From positions 62,001 through 126,000 of the forward strand of contig NZ_PCPB01000007.1 of the NCBI RefSeq assembly GCF_002979535.1: a stretch of DNA of 64,000 bases, given 5' to 3'. The translations under genes and the position numbers were made by a program. The DNA comes from Brevundimonas sp. MYb52 (GTDB taxonomy: Bacteria > Pseudomonadota > Alphaproteobacteria > Caulobacterales > Caulobacteraceae). Position 1 is the stretch's first letter, and each line of letters starts with the position of its first letter. Of the stretch, positions 42,578 to 51,790 are shown in pieces. The notes beneath the pieces are model-generated. The model was not told the DNA's origin. It searched no databases and worked only from the letters and a program-made list of their open reading frames with translations.

Positions 42578-44412
42578 GCCTGCCTCAGGGTGACGACGAA
42601 GACGGCGCCGGTGTCGCTGGGGCGCAGATCCAACTCGCCGTTGAAGGCGGCGACGATGTCGCGGCTGATGACCAGTCCAAGGCCCAGTCCATTGGCCTTG
42701 CTGGTGACGAAGGGCGTGAAGAGCTGTTCGCGGATTGCTTCGGACAGACCGGGACCGTTGTCGGCCACGATCAACTCGACCTGGTCCGCTTCGCGTTTGA
42801 CCGACAGGGTGACGATAGGGGTCGGAACGCCGTCCAGCGCCTCCAGCGCGTTCTGGATCAGGTTGACGATGACCTGTTCCAGTCGAAACCGGTCGGCCAT
42901 GACGACGGCGTCGGGGCCCTTGTGTCGGACCAACCGGACCCCGGCCTGCCGCAAACGGCCGCCGAGCAGCAGCAGGGCGCCGTCGAGCGCTTCGTTGATC
43001 GAGACTGATGACACGCTGGGTTGGCTCTTGCGGGAGAAGGCGCGCAGTTCCTGGGTGATGGCGCCGATGCGGGTCGTCAGGTCGCCGATGCGGCTCAGGG
43101 CGCGGGCCGCCTTGGGGGCCTGGTCCCGTTCCAACCAGGCGGCCGCCGTTTCGGCCTGCGTGAGAATGGCGGCGACGGGTTGATTGATTTCATGCGCCAC
43201 GCCGGCGGCGATCTGGCCCAGGGCCGCCAGCTTGCCAGCCTGCACCAGTTCGTCGCGTAGAGCCTCGCGGCTGGCCTCGGCGCGCATTCGTTCCTCGATC
43301 TGGCGGTTCAGCGCCTCGTTGGCCTCGCTGAGGTCGCGGGTCCGTTCGGCGATGCGGTGTTCCAGATCCTGACGCGCGGCTTCGGCTGCGCGATGGCGCG
43401 CGGCGGCTTGCTGACGGCGACGCAGCAGGACGGCCAGGACGCCGAAGACGAGGGTGACGATCAGGACGGCGATGGCGCGGGCGTTGGCGACGGCCGTCTC
43501 GATCGCGCCGCGCGTGGGCGTCAACAGATGCAGGGTCCAGCCGGGGGTCGCGGTCTGGGAAGAGGCGTGCATCCAGTGGCGAACGGCGCCGTCCACCGGC
43601 GCTTCGACGAGTTGGGAGCGTCCGTCCGGCGGCGTCTGGAAGTTCAGGGGCGTCAGGGCGCCGTGCCCCAGGGTCTGATCGGCGAGCGTCAATCGGCGGC
43701 TGGCGGCGTCCATCGGACGCAGGGTGCGAAAACGCCAGGCCGGAACGCTGGTGATCAGGATCACGCCGCCAGGGTCGGCCACATAGGCCGGTTCGCCTGC
43801 GGCGCGCCATTCGGCTTCCAGGGCGTCGAACTCGACCTTGACCACGACCACGCCCAGGGCGTGTCCGCTTCGATCCGAGACGCGTCGGGCCAGGAATAGG
43901 CCGGGCGTTCGGCTGACGGTGCCCAGTGCGAAGAACTCGGCGGAGCCTTCGGCCATGGCTTTGATGAAGTAGGGGCGGAAGCTGTAGTCGGCCCCGACGA
44001 AGCTGATCGGCTGACGCCAGTTGCTGGCGGCGCGGGTCACGCCGTCGGCGGCGATGACATAGATGGCCGAGGCGCGCGTCTGATCGGCCAGGGTCTCAAG
44101 CCGCTGATTGAGCGTGGTCGTATCTGCGCCGTCCGGCGCGTTCAGCAGGCGCGCCACGTCGGGGTCCGTGGACAGAGCGGGCGGCAGGGACCGATACTTC
44201 TCAAGCTCGCTCCGCAGAACCGCGGCATGCAGCGCGGCGGCGTTTTCCGATTGGCGGGCCAGTGCGGCCTCAGCGCTACGACGCGCGGTTTCGCCGGCGG
44301 CGTAGGCTCCCGCAAGGCTGGCCGCCAGCCAGACCAAGGCCAGCAGGGCGAGGGCCAGGCGGTTTCGCAAATGGAACGGTGTCGCAGCGCGCATGGAGGC
44401 CGAGTGGGGCAT
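42574..44412 (-). CDS. dctB: DctB-like sensor histidine kinase
   Basis: With the ATG at 44412 the protein has 612 residues. A GTG at 44469 or an ATG at 44394 are other options; none has a good ribosome site. Topology is a transmembrane helix (about 15-35), a periplasmic double-PAS-like sensor (about 40-300, with YSFRPYFIKAM and SRTPGLFLARRV as in DctB), a second transmembrane helix, a coiled coil (about 345-390), the dimerisation/phosphoacceptor box AHEINQP with H407, and an ATPase domain (NLIQNALEAL, DNGPGL, GLGLGLVIS). It senses C4-dicarboxylates in rhizobial systems and phosphorylates DctD. Confidence 0.88.
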   Translation of the reverse strand: MPHSASMRAATPFHLRNRLALALLALVWLAASLAGAYAAGETARRSAEAALARQSENAAALHAAVLRSELEKYRSLPPALSTDPDVARLLNAPDGADTTTLNQRLETLADQTRASAIYVIAADGVTRAASNWRQPISFVGADYSFRPYFIKAMAEGSAEFFALGTVSRTPGLFLARRVSDRSGHALGVVVVKVEFDALEAEWRAAGEPAYVADPGGVILITSVPAWRFRTLRPMDAASRRLTLADQTLGHGALTPLNFQTPPDGRSQLVEAPVDGAVRHWMHASSQTATPGWTLHLLTPTRGAIETAVANARAIAVLIVTLVFGVLAVLLRRRQQAAARHRAAEAARQDLEHRIAERTRDLSEANEALNRQIEERMRAEASREALRDELVQAGKLAALGQIAAGVAHEINQPVAAILTQAETAAAWLERDQAPKAARALSRIGDLTTRIGAITQELRAFSRKSQPSVSSVSINEALDGALLLLGGRLRQAGVRLVRHKGPDAVVMADRFRLEQVIVNLIQNALEALDGVPTPIVTLSVKREADQVELIVADNGPGLSEAIREQLFTPFVTSKANGLGLGLVISRDIVAAFNGELDLRPSDTGAVFVVTLRQA

Positions 44413-44419
44413 GGATGTG

Positions 44420-44437
44420 TGTGCGATATTTCGCACA
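44420..44437. promoter_or_regulatory. DctD-type upstream activator dyad
   Basis: Perfect 7-base arms TGTGCGA and TCGCACA flank TATT. This resembles the TGTGCGG-N4-CCGCACA dyads I recall for rhizobial DctD. A half site GTGCGG lies at 44464-44469 on the minus strand. It is about 210 bases before dctA and abuts the dctB start. Confidence 0.6.
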
Positions 44438-44513
44438 AATAAGCCATGTTTGGGGATGGTTTTCCGCACGTTTCTTGTCGAGAAAAATGATTGGGTTATT
44501 AAATATCATTATA

Positions 44514-44526
44514 TATCAATATATTG
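44514..44526 (+). promoter_or_regulatory. IHF consensus site between dctB and dctA
   Basis: TATCAATATATTG matches the IHF consensus WATCAANNNNTTR exactly, within an A+T-rich stretch unusual for this genome. It lies between the activator dyad and dctA, as expected for DNA bending at an enhancer-dependent promoter. A poor GG-N10-GC match (44605-44618) is the only sigma-54-like sequence downstream. Confidence 0.55.
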
Positions 44527-44647
44527 AATGATTTCTGTGCGCGTATTGGTCGTCTTTGAACCCTGACGCAGACTGAGGCCCAAGCGTGACGAAGAGCACG
44601 CCGAGGAAATCCGCGAGCCTCTTGGCTCGCTGTCAGGAGCGACCTTC

Positions 44648-46003
44648 GTGATCCCTATCGCGTCAGAGACGGCGGCCGTCGTGCGCCGCCCCTTTTATCG
44701 GCATCTCTATTTCCAGGTGCTGGTGGCTATCGTGCTCGGCGGCGCCATCGGTCACTTCTGGCCGACGCTCGGCGAGAGCCTGAAACCCCTGGGCGACGGC
44801 TTCATCAAGCTGGTGAAGATGGTCATCGCGCCGGTGATCTTCCTGACCATCGTCACTGGAATCGCCGGGATGCGCGATATTGGCCGGGTCGGGCGGGTCG
44901 CGGCCAAGGCGTTCGGCTATTTTCTCGTTTTCTCGACGCTCGCCCTGATCGTCGGTCTGATTGTCGCCAATCTGGTCCAGCCGGGCCGTGGCCTGAACAT
45001 CGACCCGGCCAGCCTGGATGCGGGTGCGGTGTCCCAATACGCCCAGGCCGCGCATGAGAGCACCATCGTCGGCTTCTTGACGGGCATCATTCCCGACACC
45101 GTGGTCAGCGCCTTCTCGACCGGCAACATCCTGCAGGTCCTGTTCGTCTCCATCCTGTTCGGCATCGCCCTGGCCATGATCGGCGATCTGGGCAAGCCGG
45201 TGATGACCGTCCTGGAATCGGTCAGTGCGGCCTTCTTCAAGCTGGTCGCCATCCTGATGAAGGCGGCGCCGATTGGCGCCTTCGGGGCCTTCGCCTTCAC
45301 CATCGGCGCCTATGGCATCGCCTCGGTGGCCAATCTGTTCGCCCTGATCGCCACCTTCTATCTGACGGCCGCCATCTTTGTGGTCGGGGTGTTGGGCTTG
45401 GTGGCTATCGCCAACGGTTTCAATATCTTGAAGCTGATCCGTTATCTGAAGGAAGAGCTGCTGTTGGTGCTCGGCACCTCCAGTTCCGAAGCGGCCCTGC
45501 CCAGCCTGATTTCCAAGATGGAACGGGCGGGGGCGTCCAAGTCGGTGGTCGGCCTGGTCGTGCCGACCGGCTATTCCTTCAATCTGGATGGCACCAACAT
45601 CTACATGACGATGGCGGCGCTGTTCATCGCCCAGGCGTTGAATATCGACCTCAGCCTGCAGGATCAGATCTTGCTGCTGCTGGTCGCCATGTTGTCGTCC
45701 AAGGGGGCGGCGGGGATCACCGGCGCGGGCTTCATCACACTGGCGGCGACGCTGTCGGTGGTGCCCACCGTGCCGGTCGCCGGCATGGCGCTGATCCTGG
45801 GTATCGACCGCTTCATGAGCGAGTGCCGGGCCCTGACCAACTTCATCGGCAATGCCGTGGCGACCATCGTCGTCGCCCGCTGGGAAGGCGAACTGGATCG
45901 CGATGCACTGAAGGCTGCGCTGGACGGCGGGCCGCAACCTTTGGCGGCGTCGCCTGATCCGGCGGCGGGTCCAGGTGATGATCTCGTCCTCGCTGACGAC
46001 TGA
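44648..46003 (+). CDS. dctA: C4-dicarboxylate transport protein DctA
   Basis: The 451-residue protein is a DAACS-family cation symporter of normal DctA length. Visible landmarks are [25 protein letters not shown], written here as two parts [11 protein letters not shown] and [11 protein letters not shown], the serine-rich loop [10 protein letters not shown], the NLDGT motif in [11 protein letters not shown] and the [13 protein letters not shown] hairpin. It imports succinate, malate and fumarate across the inner membrane. The start is a GTG with AGGAGC ahead of it. It is divergent from the DctB/DctD-like pair and separated by 235 bases holding an activator dyad and an IHF site, so regulation by that pair is very likely. 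Confidence 0.95.
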   Translation: MIPIASETAAVVRRPFYRHLYFQVLVAIVLGGAIGHFWPTLGESLKPLGDGFIKLVKMVIAPVIFLTIVTGIAGMRDIGRVGRVAAKAFGYFLVFSTLALIVGLIVANLVQPGRGLNIDPASLDAGAVSQYAQAAHESTIVGFLTGIIPDTVVSAFSTGNILQVLFVSILFGIALAMIGDLGKPVMTVLESVSAAFFKLVAILMKAAPIGAFGAFAFTIGAYGIASVANLFALIATFYLTAAIFVVGVLGLVAIANGFNILKLIRYLKEELLLVLGTSSSEAALPSLISKMERAGASKSVVGLVVPTGYSFNLDGTNIYMTMAALFIAQALNIDLSLQDQILLLLVAMLSSKGAAGITGAGFITLAATLSVVPTVPVAGMALILGIDRFMSECRALTNFIGNAVATIVVARWEGELDRDALKAALDGGPQPLAASPDPAAGPGDDLVLADD

Positions 46004-46065
46004 AACACAAGAAGAATTTCAAAACCGCGACCGTCGGCAACAGGCGGCGCAAAGGGAGTGGAAAA

Positions 46066-49000
46066 ATGAAAATGCATTCGAAGATCGCCCTGATGGCGAC
46101 GACGGCCTCTGCGGTTCTGTTCGCGGGGATGGCGCAGGCGCAGGAGGCGTCTTCCGTCAGCGTCGGCGAGCAGGCGTCCCAGGTCGAGGACGTGGTTGTC
46201 GTCGGCACCAATATTCGCGGTGCGCGCACCACGGCGGCCTTGCCGGTGATCGTCGCGGATCGTGAACAGATTGAAGCGACCGGCGCCACGACTGGGGACG
46301 AACTTCTGCGCACCATTCCGCAGATGGGCGACGTCCTGTTTGACTCGGCCAACAACCCGCAGACCTCGAACTCGGCCCGCGGCGACGTCAACTCGGTCAA
46401 CCTGCGTTCCCTGGGCGTAGGCAACACCCTGGTCCTGCTGAACGGGCGTCGCCTGGTGCAGCATCCGACCAGTCAGGGCACTTCGGACACCGGCACGGTG
46501 CCGGTGCTGAGCTACAACTCCAACGCCATCCCCGTTTCAGGTCTGGAGCGACTGGAGGTGCTGCTGGACGGCGCCGCCGCTATCTATGGCGCGGACGCGG
46601 TGGCGGGCGTGGTCAATACCGTGCTGCGCGACAATATCGACGGTCTGACGGTCAGCGCCCGTTACGGCGGGGCCGAGGGCACGCAGATGCGCGACACCGA
46701 GTTCAACCTGTTCGCGGGCAAGAACCTTGAGCGAGGCAATGTCTCGCTCTTCGCCAACTATGCCCAGCGCACGGCCTTATGGGCGTCGGATCAGGACTTC
46801 ACCCGTTCGGACGATATCCGACCCCTGTTCGCGGATTACGCCGACTTCGCTGGGGTTCAGTCGCTGGACGGCCGGTCTTCGCACACGCCCTGGGCACGTC
46901 TTTCAGTGGGGTCGCGGGCGGTGATCCGTTCCAACGGGACCGCCGTGACCAACTCAGCCGGCGCCTTCCGTTTCCAGCCGTCCAGCTTCGGCTGCGGCGT
47001 CGATGTCGGCGGCGACATCTGCCTGTCCAGCGGCAATCACAACTTCAACACCACCAACCGCGACATGCGTTATGACACGCGTCATGAGACCACGGTGCGT
47101 CCTTCGGTCGAACGTCTGAACCTCTTTCTCACCGGTCGCTACGACCTGACCGACAACGTCGAGGCCTTTGGCGAGATCGGCTATTACAGCGCGCACAGCC
47201 GCGCCGTGCAGCCGCCAGTGGTCAACCTGAACCAGATCTGGATACCGGCCAGCAACTACTACAATCCGTTCGGTCCTGTGACCTTCGCCGACGGTTCGGC
47301 CAACCCCAATCGTCTGCCCGGTCTGACCGGCGTGCCTGCGGCCGGGCTGCCGGTTCTGATGACCAATTATCGTTTCGTCGACACGGGCTTCCAGGTGGTG
47401 AAGGTCGACAACTATCAGGCGCGCCTGATGGGCGGTCTGCGCGGCGAGTGGCGCGGCTTCGACTGGGAGACGGCTCTCGTCTATTCGGAGGCCGAGGCCG
47501 AAGACCGTTCACCCAACATCAACATGACGGCGCTGCAGAAGCAGTTGGCGCTGTCCACGCCCGATGCCTACAACCCCTTCAGCGGGGGCTGCGTCGCCAC
47601 CACCAGCTATGGCGACTGCTCGCCCAGCTCGCGAGCGGCGATCGACGCCATCGTCTTCGACATGCGCCGTCTGTCGCGCACGACCCTGACGATGGCGGAC
47701 TTCAAACTGTCGCGGGGTGATCTGTTCGACCTGCCGGCCGGGCCGGTCGGCATGGCCGTCGGCATCGAGGCGCGTCGTGAGACTCAAAAGGATGATCGCG
47801 ACGCCAATGTGGACGGGACCTTCACCTTCACCGACATGGTGACGGGCGAAACCAACCTGTCCAACGTCTCGGCCGTCAGTCCCAACCCCGACACCAAGGG
47901 CAGCCGGGAGGTCTTTTCGACCTATATCGAGTTCGCCCTGCCTCTGGTCTCGCCTGAGATGAATATTCCTTTGATCTATCAGCTGGATATGCAGCTGGCC
48001 GGTCGTTACGAGCACTATTCGGACTTCGGTTCGGTGGCCAAGCCCAAGGTGGCCGCGGCCTGGGACGTCGTGCCGGGCGTTCGCGTCCGCGGCTCCTACT
48101 CAGAAGGTTTCCGCGCGCCCAACCTAGAACAGACCAACGCCACCCAGTATTCGCGTCTGGCGAGCGGCGTTGACTATGTCCGTTGCGAAGCTGACCTGCG
48201 TGCAGGGCGCATCGCCAGCTTCTCGGCCTGCTCGCAGAACACCTCGGGCGCATCGCTGCTGGTCGCGGGCAACCCGGATCTGGAGCCAGAAGAAAGCACC
48301 AACAGTTCCTACGGCCTGGTGCTGCAGCCGTCCTTCATCCCTGATCGCTTCGGCGCCTTCACCTTCACCATTGATCGCTGGCGTATCGAGCAGGAGAAGA
48401 TCGTCGGCCTGCTGGGGGCGCAGACGGCCCTGGCCCTAGACTATCTGAACCGCGTCGAGGGCGGTTCCAATCCGCTGGTGAACCGCCGCGACGCTACGCC
48501 TGAGGACATTCTGCTGTTCGAGGGCACGGGCCTGACGCCGGTGGGCGAGGTCATCTCCATCAACGACCGTTTCATCAACCTGCAGCCGCAGACGGTCAGC
48601 GGTCTGGATCTGGGCATGAACTGGTCGTTGCGGCGTACGCGCTTTGGCACCTTCATCGTCAATGTGAACGCCAGCAAGCTGGATGAGTTTTCGCGTGACC
48701 CTGGCGACATCGTGAACGCCCTCTACGCCGCCCGCGCTGACGGCACGATCAACGCTGGAACCACCTTGCCGGAGACGGCCCAACTGGTGGGCCAGAACGG
48801 TCGACCGGAATGGCGGGTCAACGCCAGCCTGACCTGGCGCAAGGGTCCGATCCGCGCCGGGATTTCCAGCCAGTACATCAGCGACTTCGACCAGCCCGGT
48901 CTGCTGGGGGCTTCCGACGAGGCCTGGGTGGTCGACTCGCGTCAGACGATCAACGCCTATGTGGATTACGAATTCCCGGCCGAGACGCGGCTGCGTCTGG

Positions 49001-49113
49001 GGGTGCGCGATCTGACGGATCAGGGACCGCCGTTGGCGGACAACGGCTATCGCGGCTCAGTGCACAGCCCCTGGGGACGCTATTGGTACGTCAACGCCAG
49101 CAAGTCGTTCTGA
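46066..49113 (+). CDS. TonB-dependent receptor
   Basis: The 1015-residue protein has a signal peptide ending GMAQAQ near residue 25, a TonB-box-like VEDVVVVG, a plug with VNLRSLGVGNTLVLLNGRR and LLDGAAAIYGADAVAGVVN, and a C-terminal Phe (NASKSF). It belongs to the long receptors common in Caulobacterales and sphingomonads whose ligands are mostly unknown. A purine-rich AAAGGGAG site precedes the ATG. It lies 62 bases after dctA and 15 bases before a secreted alpha/beta hydrolase, and the latter pairing looks functional: the hydrolase may process the receptor's ligand. Confidence 0.92.
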   Translation: MKMHSKIALMATTASAVLFAGMAQAQEASSVSVGEQASQVEDVVVVGTNIRGARTTAALPVIVADREQIEATGATTGDELLRTIPQMGDVLFDSANNPQTSNSARGDVNSVNLRSLGVGNTLVLLNGRRLVQHPTSQGTSDTGTVPVLSYNSNAIPVSGLERLEVLLDGAAAIYGADAVAGVVNTVLRDNIDGLTVSARYGGAEGTQMRDTEFNLFAGKNLERGNVSLFANYAQRTALWASDQDFTRSDDIRPLFADYADFAGVQSLDGRSSHTPWARLSVGSRAVIRSNGTAVTNSAGAFRFQPSSFGCGVDVGGDICLSSGNHNFNTTNRDMRYDTRHETTVRPSVERLNLFLTGRYDLTDNVEAFGEIGYYSAHSRAVQPPVVNLNQIWIPASNYYNPFGPVTFADGSANPNRLPGLTGVPAAGLPVLMTNYRFVDTGFQVVKVDNYQARLMGGLRGEWRGFDWETALVYSEAEAEDRSPNINMTALQKQLALSTPDAYNPFSGGCVATTSYGDCSPSSRAAIDAIVFDMRRLSRTTLTMADFKLSRGDLFDLPAGPVGMAVGIEARRETQKDDRDANVDGTFTFTDMVTGETNLSNVSAVSPNPDTKGSREVFSTYIEFALPLVSPEMNIPLIYQLDMQLAGRYEHYSDFGSVAKPKVAAAWDVVPGVRVRGSYSEGFRAPNLEQTNATQYSRLASGVDYVRCEADLRAGRIASFSACSQNTSGASLLVAGNPDLEPEESTNSSYGLVLQPSFIPDRFGAFTFTIDRWRIEQEKIVGLLGAQTALALDYLNRVEGGSNPLVNRRDATPEDILLFEGTGLTPVGEVISINDRFINLQPQTVSGLDLGMNWSLRRTRFGTFIVNVNASKLDEFSRDPGDIVNALYAARADGTINAGTTLPETAQLVGQNGRPEWRVNASLTWRKGPIRAGISSQYISDFDQPGLLGASDEAWVVDSRQTINAYVDYEFPAETRLRLGVRDLTDQGPPLADNGYRGSVHSPWGRYWYVNASKSF

Positions 49114-49128
49114 TCAGGAGGCGAAGGG

Positions 49129-50457
49129 ATGCGCATGTTCAGGATCGCTGCAAGCACGTTTGCCGTCGCACTTGCAGGCGCGCCCTTCGCCGCCGCCCAG
49201 GATGCGCCGGCGGTTACCTCCCCGTCGGCGCCCGCCCCGGCCGTCTGCCCTGATTTCCTTCCGCAGCAGGCGCACTGCTGGTCGGGGCAGGCGGCCAAGG
49301 GCGGTTATTACTGGATCGCCATGCCAGAGAACTGGAACGGTTCGCTGATCGTTCATGCCCACGGAGGGCCGCGTACGGGCGTCCCCAAGGCCGATGATCC
49401 GCTCGAGGATCTGGAGCGCTTCTCCATGACGGTCAAGGAGGGCTTCGCCTGGGCGGGCTCAACCTATCGCCGCGGCGGTTACGGCGTCCGTATGGCGGCC
49501 GAGGACACTGACGATCTGCGCCAGATCTTCTGGGACGCCTTCGGTCGGCCGCGTCGGACCATCCTGCATGGTCAGTCTTGGGGCGGCAACGTCGCCGCCA
49601 AGGCGGCGGAGCTCTATGCGCGTGACGCGGAGGGGCAGGTGGTCTGGGACGGCGTCGTCCTGACCAGCGGGGTTCTGGCGGGCGGGACCGAGGCCTACAG
49701 GTTCCGGGCCGACCTGCGCGCTGTCTATCAATACTATTGCCAAAACCATCCGAAACCCGACGAGGTCCAGTATCCGCTCTGGCAGGGGTTGCCCGACGGC
49801 GCCCGCATGACCCGCGCCGAGTTGGCGGAGCGGGTGAAGACCTGCACCGGCGTCGGCCTGCCTGAGGCCGAGCGCTCGTCGGAACAGAAACAGCGGCTGG
49901 CCGACATCCTCAACGTCGTCGGCGTCGAGGAGGACCAACTGGTCGGCCATCTGGCCTGGGCCACCTTCCTGTTCCAGGACCTGGTGCAGCGTCGGCTGGA
50001 CGGGCTGAATCCCTTCTCCAATATCGACACTGTCTATACCGGGGCGCACGATGATGCGGCCCTGAACGCCGGGGTGCAGCGCTTTTCCGCCGATCCGATG
50101 GCGGTGGCGCGGCTGGCCTATGACGCCGACCTGTCCGGCATGATCGTGGCCCCCACCGTGACTATTCACGGCAAGTACGATCCCACAGCCTTCGTCTGGC
50201 ATCAGGCGGCCTATCGCGACCGGGTCGCGGCGGCGGGCCGGTCGGATCTTCTGGTCCAGACCTTCACCAACGAGGCCGAGCACAGCGCGCTGAGCGCTCC
50301 GGAATATGTGGCGGTCTTCGACGGCTTGATGGCCTGGATCGACCAAGGCGCCAAGCCCGACGCCGGCTCTGTGGCCGCCCTCTGCGAAGCCGTCCGCCCT
50401 CGGCATGCTGGGACATGCCTATTCGACGAACGCTACAGGCCGGCTGCGGAGCGTTGA
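49129..50457 (+). CDS. Secreted alpha/beta hydrolase paired with a TonB receptor
   Basis: The 442-residue protein has a signal peptide ending FAAAQ near residue 24, then an Ala/Pro linker. The alpha/beta hydrolase fold shows LIVHAHGGPRTG (oxyanion side), the nucleophile in LHGQSWGG, the Asp in IHGKYDPTAF and the His in EAEHSAL, so the triad is complete. Two Cys near the mature N-terminus (CPDF, HCW) and others at VKTC and AGTC may form disulfides. A helical insertion (about 200-290) caps the active site. The substrate is unknown. The 15-base gap to the receptor gene points to one transcript. Confidence 0.83.
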   Translation: MRMFRIAASTFAVALAGAPFAAAQDAPAVTSPSAPAPAVCPDFLPQQAHCWSGQAAKGGYYWIAMPENWNGSLIVHAHGGPRTGVPKADDPLEDLERFSMTVKEGFAWAGSTYRRGGYGVRMAAEDTDDLRQIFWDAFGRPRRTILHGQSWGGNVAAKAAELYARDAEGQVVWDGVVLTSGVLAGGTEAYRFRADLRAVYQYYCQNHPKPDEVQYPLWQGLPDGARMTRAELAERVKTCTGVGLPEAERSSEQKQRLADILNVVGVEEDQLVGHLAWATFLFQDLVQRRLDGLNPFSNIDTVYTGAHDDAALNAGVQRFSADPMAVARLAYDADLSGMIVAPTVTIHGKYDPTAFVWHQAAYRDRVAAAGRSDLLVQTFTNEAEHSALSAPEYVAVFDGLMAWIDQGAKPDAGSVAALCEAVRPRHAGTCLFDERYRPAAER

Positions 50458-50677
50458 TTATAGCGCCGGCGCGCCGTTCGACCCGGCGCCGCCGCTGCCC
50501 GCGTCAAAGTCGGGGCTCGACCTGCTTCACCGGACCCCGCTGCCGAGCAATCTGCTGCCGACCCACGCCATGAATGAAGGGCCGAGGCGCTCCAGGCCGA
50601 GTGAGCCCCGCCGCCTGCGGCCTTGGCTCAGCCCCTTGGGGGCGACGTCGGCCGCCAGTTTAAAATTGCATGGTCAT

Positions 50678-50694
50678 ATAGACGACCGGTCTAT
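50678..50694. promoter_or_regulatory. Palindromic operator before the TetR gene
   Basis: ATAGAC-GACCG-GTCTAT is a perfect 6-base-arm dyad 11 bases upstream of the TetR start. TAGAC..GTCTA dyads are common for NemR/AcuR-type TetR regulators. The remaining 220 bases upstream to the hydrolase gene are G+C-rich and show nothing I can identify. Confidence 0.6.
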
Positions 50695-50704
50695 TATTTC
50701 CTAC

Positions 50705-51316
50705 ATGCCTGTCATGACAGATCGCAAGAAGTCCGAACTGACCCGCGAGCACATCCTGACGATGGGGCGTCGCCTGGTGCTGCGCCGGGGCTTCGGCGGG
50801 GTGGGGCTGAAGGAGCTTCTGGATCAGAGCGCCGTGCCCAAGGGGTCTTTCTACTACTACTTCGCTTCCAAGGAGGCGTTCGGCTGCGCCCTGCTGGAAG
50901 ACTATTGCGTCGACTATCTCGGCCGGTTGGACGCCCTGTTCGCCCAGGTCGGCAGCGGCCGCGAGCGGTTGATGCGCTACTGGACAGCCTGGTTCGACGA
51001 TGAGCGCGCAGAAGGCCTGGCCGACCGCTGCCTGGTGGTCAAACTGGCGGCTGAAATCCCTGACCTGTCCGAAGACATGCGGGTCATCCTGCAGGGCGGG
51101 GTCGAGCGGCTGATCGACCGGATCGCACAGGTGGTCGCCGACGGTCGCGTCGACGGTTCAATCCCGACGCCGCGCGATCCCCGTGCTGTGGCGCGAGCCA
51201 TGTATAGCCTGTGGCTGGGCGCGGCCATTCTCTCGAAGCTGGGCAAGGACCAGGCGCCGATGCGCGACGCCTTGCTGGCCACCGAACGTCTGCTGTCGGA
51301 CCGGACGGCGGATTGA
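50705..51316 (+). CDS. TetR-family regulator (NemR/AcuR-like)
   Basis: The ATG at 50705 (MPVMTDRKK) gives 203 residues; the second ATG at 50714 is equally possible. Longer frames upstream would run through the operator. The helix-turn-helix (about 12-58: MGRRLVLRRGFGGVGLKELL, PKGSFYYYFASKEAFG) is typical, and the C-terminal domain has a YWTAWF and DRCLVVKLAAE segment as in NemR/AcuR-type proteins, including a Cys. It likely represses itself and the OsmC and oxidoreductase genes that follow on the same strand. The signal may be a reactive electrophile or organic peroxide; this is inferred from the neighbours. Confidence 0.87.
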   Translation: MPVMTDRKKSELTREHILTMGRRLVLRRGFGGVGLKELLDQSAVPKGSFYYYFASKEAFGCALLEDYCVDYLGRLDALFAQVGSGRERLMRYWTAWFDDERAEGLADRCLVVKLAAEIPDLSEDMRVILQGGVERLIDRIAQVVADGRVDGSIPTPRDPRAVARAMYSLWLGAAILSKLGKDQAPMRDALLATERLLSDRTAD

Positions 51317-51361
51317 GCCTCCTGGCGCCGCGACGATGCGGCCATGACAAGGAACCGACCG

Positions 51362-51790
51362 ATGAAGATCTTCTACAAGACCCGCGCCACCGCGACGGGC
51401 GGCCGCGCTGGACGCACGGCTCTCGACGACGGCGGGCTGGCGCTGGACCTCGCCGTCCCTGGTTCGGGCAGGCCGGGCGCCAATCCCGAGCAGTTGTTCG
51501 CCCTGGGCTATGCGGCCTGCTTCGATAACGCCCTGGTCGGGGTGGCCAAGCAAATGAACCTGCCGATCACCGGCAGCCGCACCTCGGCCGAGGTCGGCAT
51601 CGGCCAGACCCCGGCCGGCGGCTATGCGCTGGATATTGACCTGTGGATCGAGGTTCAGGGTCTGAGCGAGGCCGAGGCCAGGACGCTGGTCGAGGCGACC
51701 CACCGCGTCTGCCCCTATTCCAACGCCACCCATGGCAACATCGACGTCCGGCTGCATGTGTCAGTCGATCAAGGAGATCAAAATGCGTAG
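51362..51790 (+). CDS. Ohr/OsmC-type peroxidase
   Basis: The start MKIFYKTRATATGG gives 142 residues, the usual length for Ohr subfamily proteins. The two reactive cysteines are present in GYAACFDNAL and HRVCPYSNATHGN, together with the GGRAGR segment. Ohr proteins reduce organic hydroperoxides using lipoylated or low-molecular thiols in the cytoplasm. The gene follows the TetR gene by 45 bases and overlaps the next gene by 8 bases, so the three form a small stress-response operon. Confidence 0.92.
   Translation: MKIFYKTRATATGGRAGRTALDDGGLALDLAVPGSGRPGANPEQLFALGYAACFDNALVGVAKQMNLPITGSRTSAEVGIGQTPAGGYALDIDLWIEVQGLSEAEARTLVEATHRVCPYSNATHGNIDVRLHVSVDQGDQNA

Noticed and set aside
44580-44647. 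A good sigma-54 promoter for dctA
   Set aside because: Only a weak GG-N10-GC at 44605-44618 was found and both boxes are poor, so it is not listed as a promoter feature.
50405-50704. Extension of the TetR frame back to the upstream hydrolase
   Set aside because: The extension lacks any conserved pattern and would place a perfect operator dyad inside the coding region; the helix-turn-helix begins right after the ATGs at 50705/50714.
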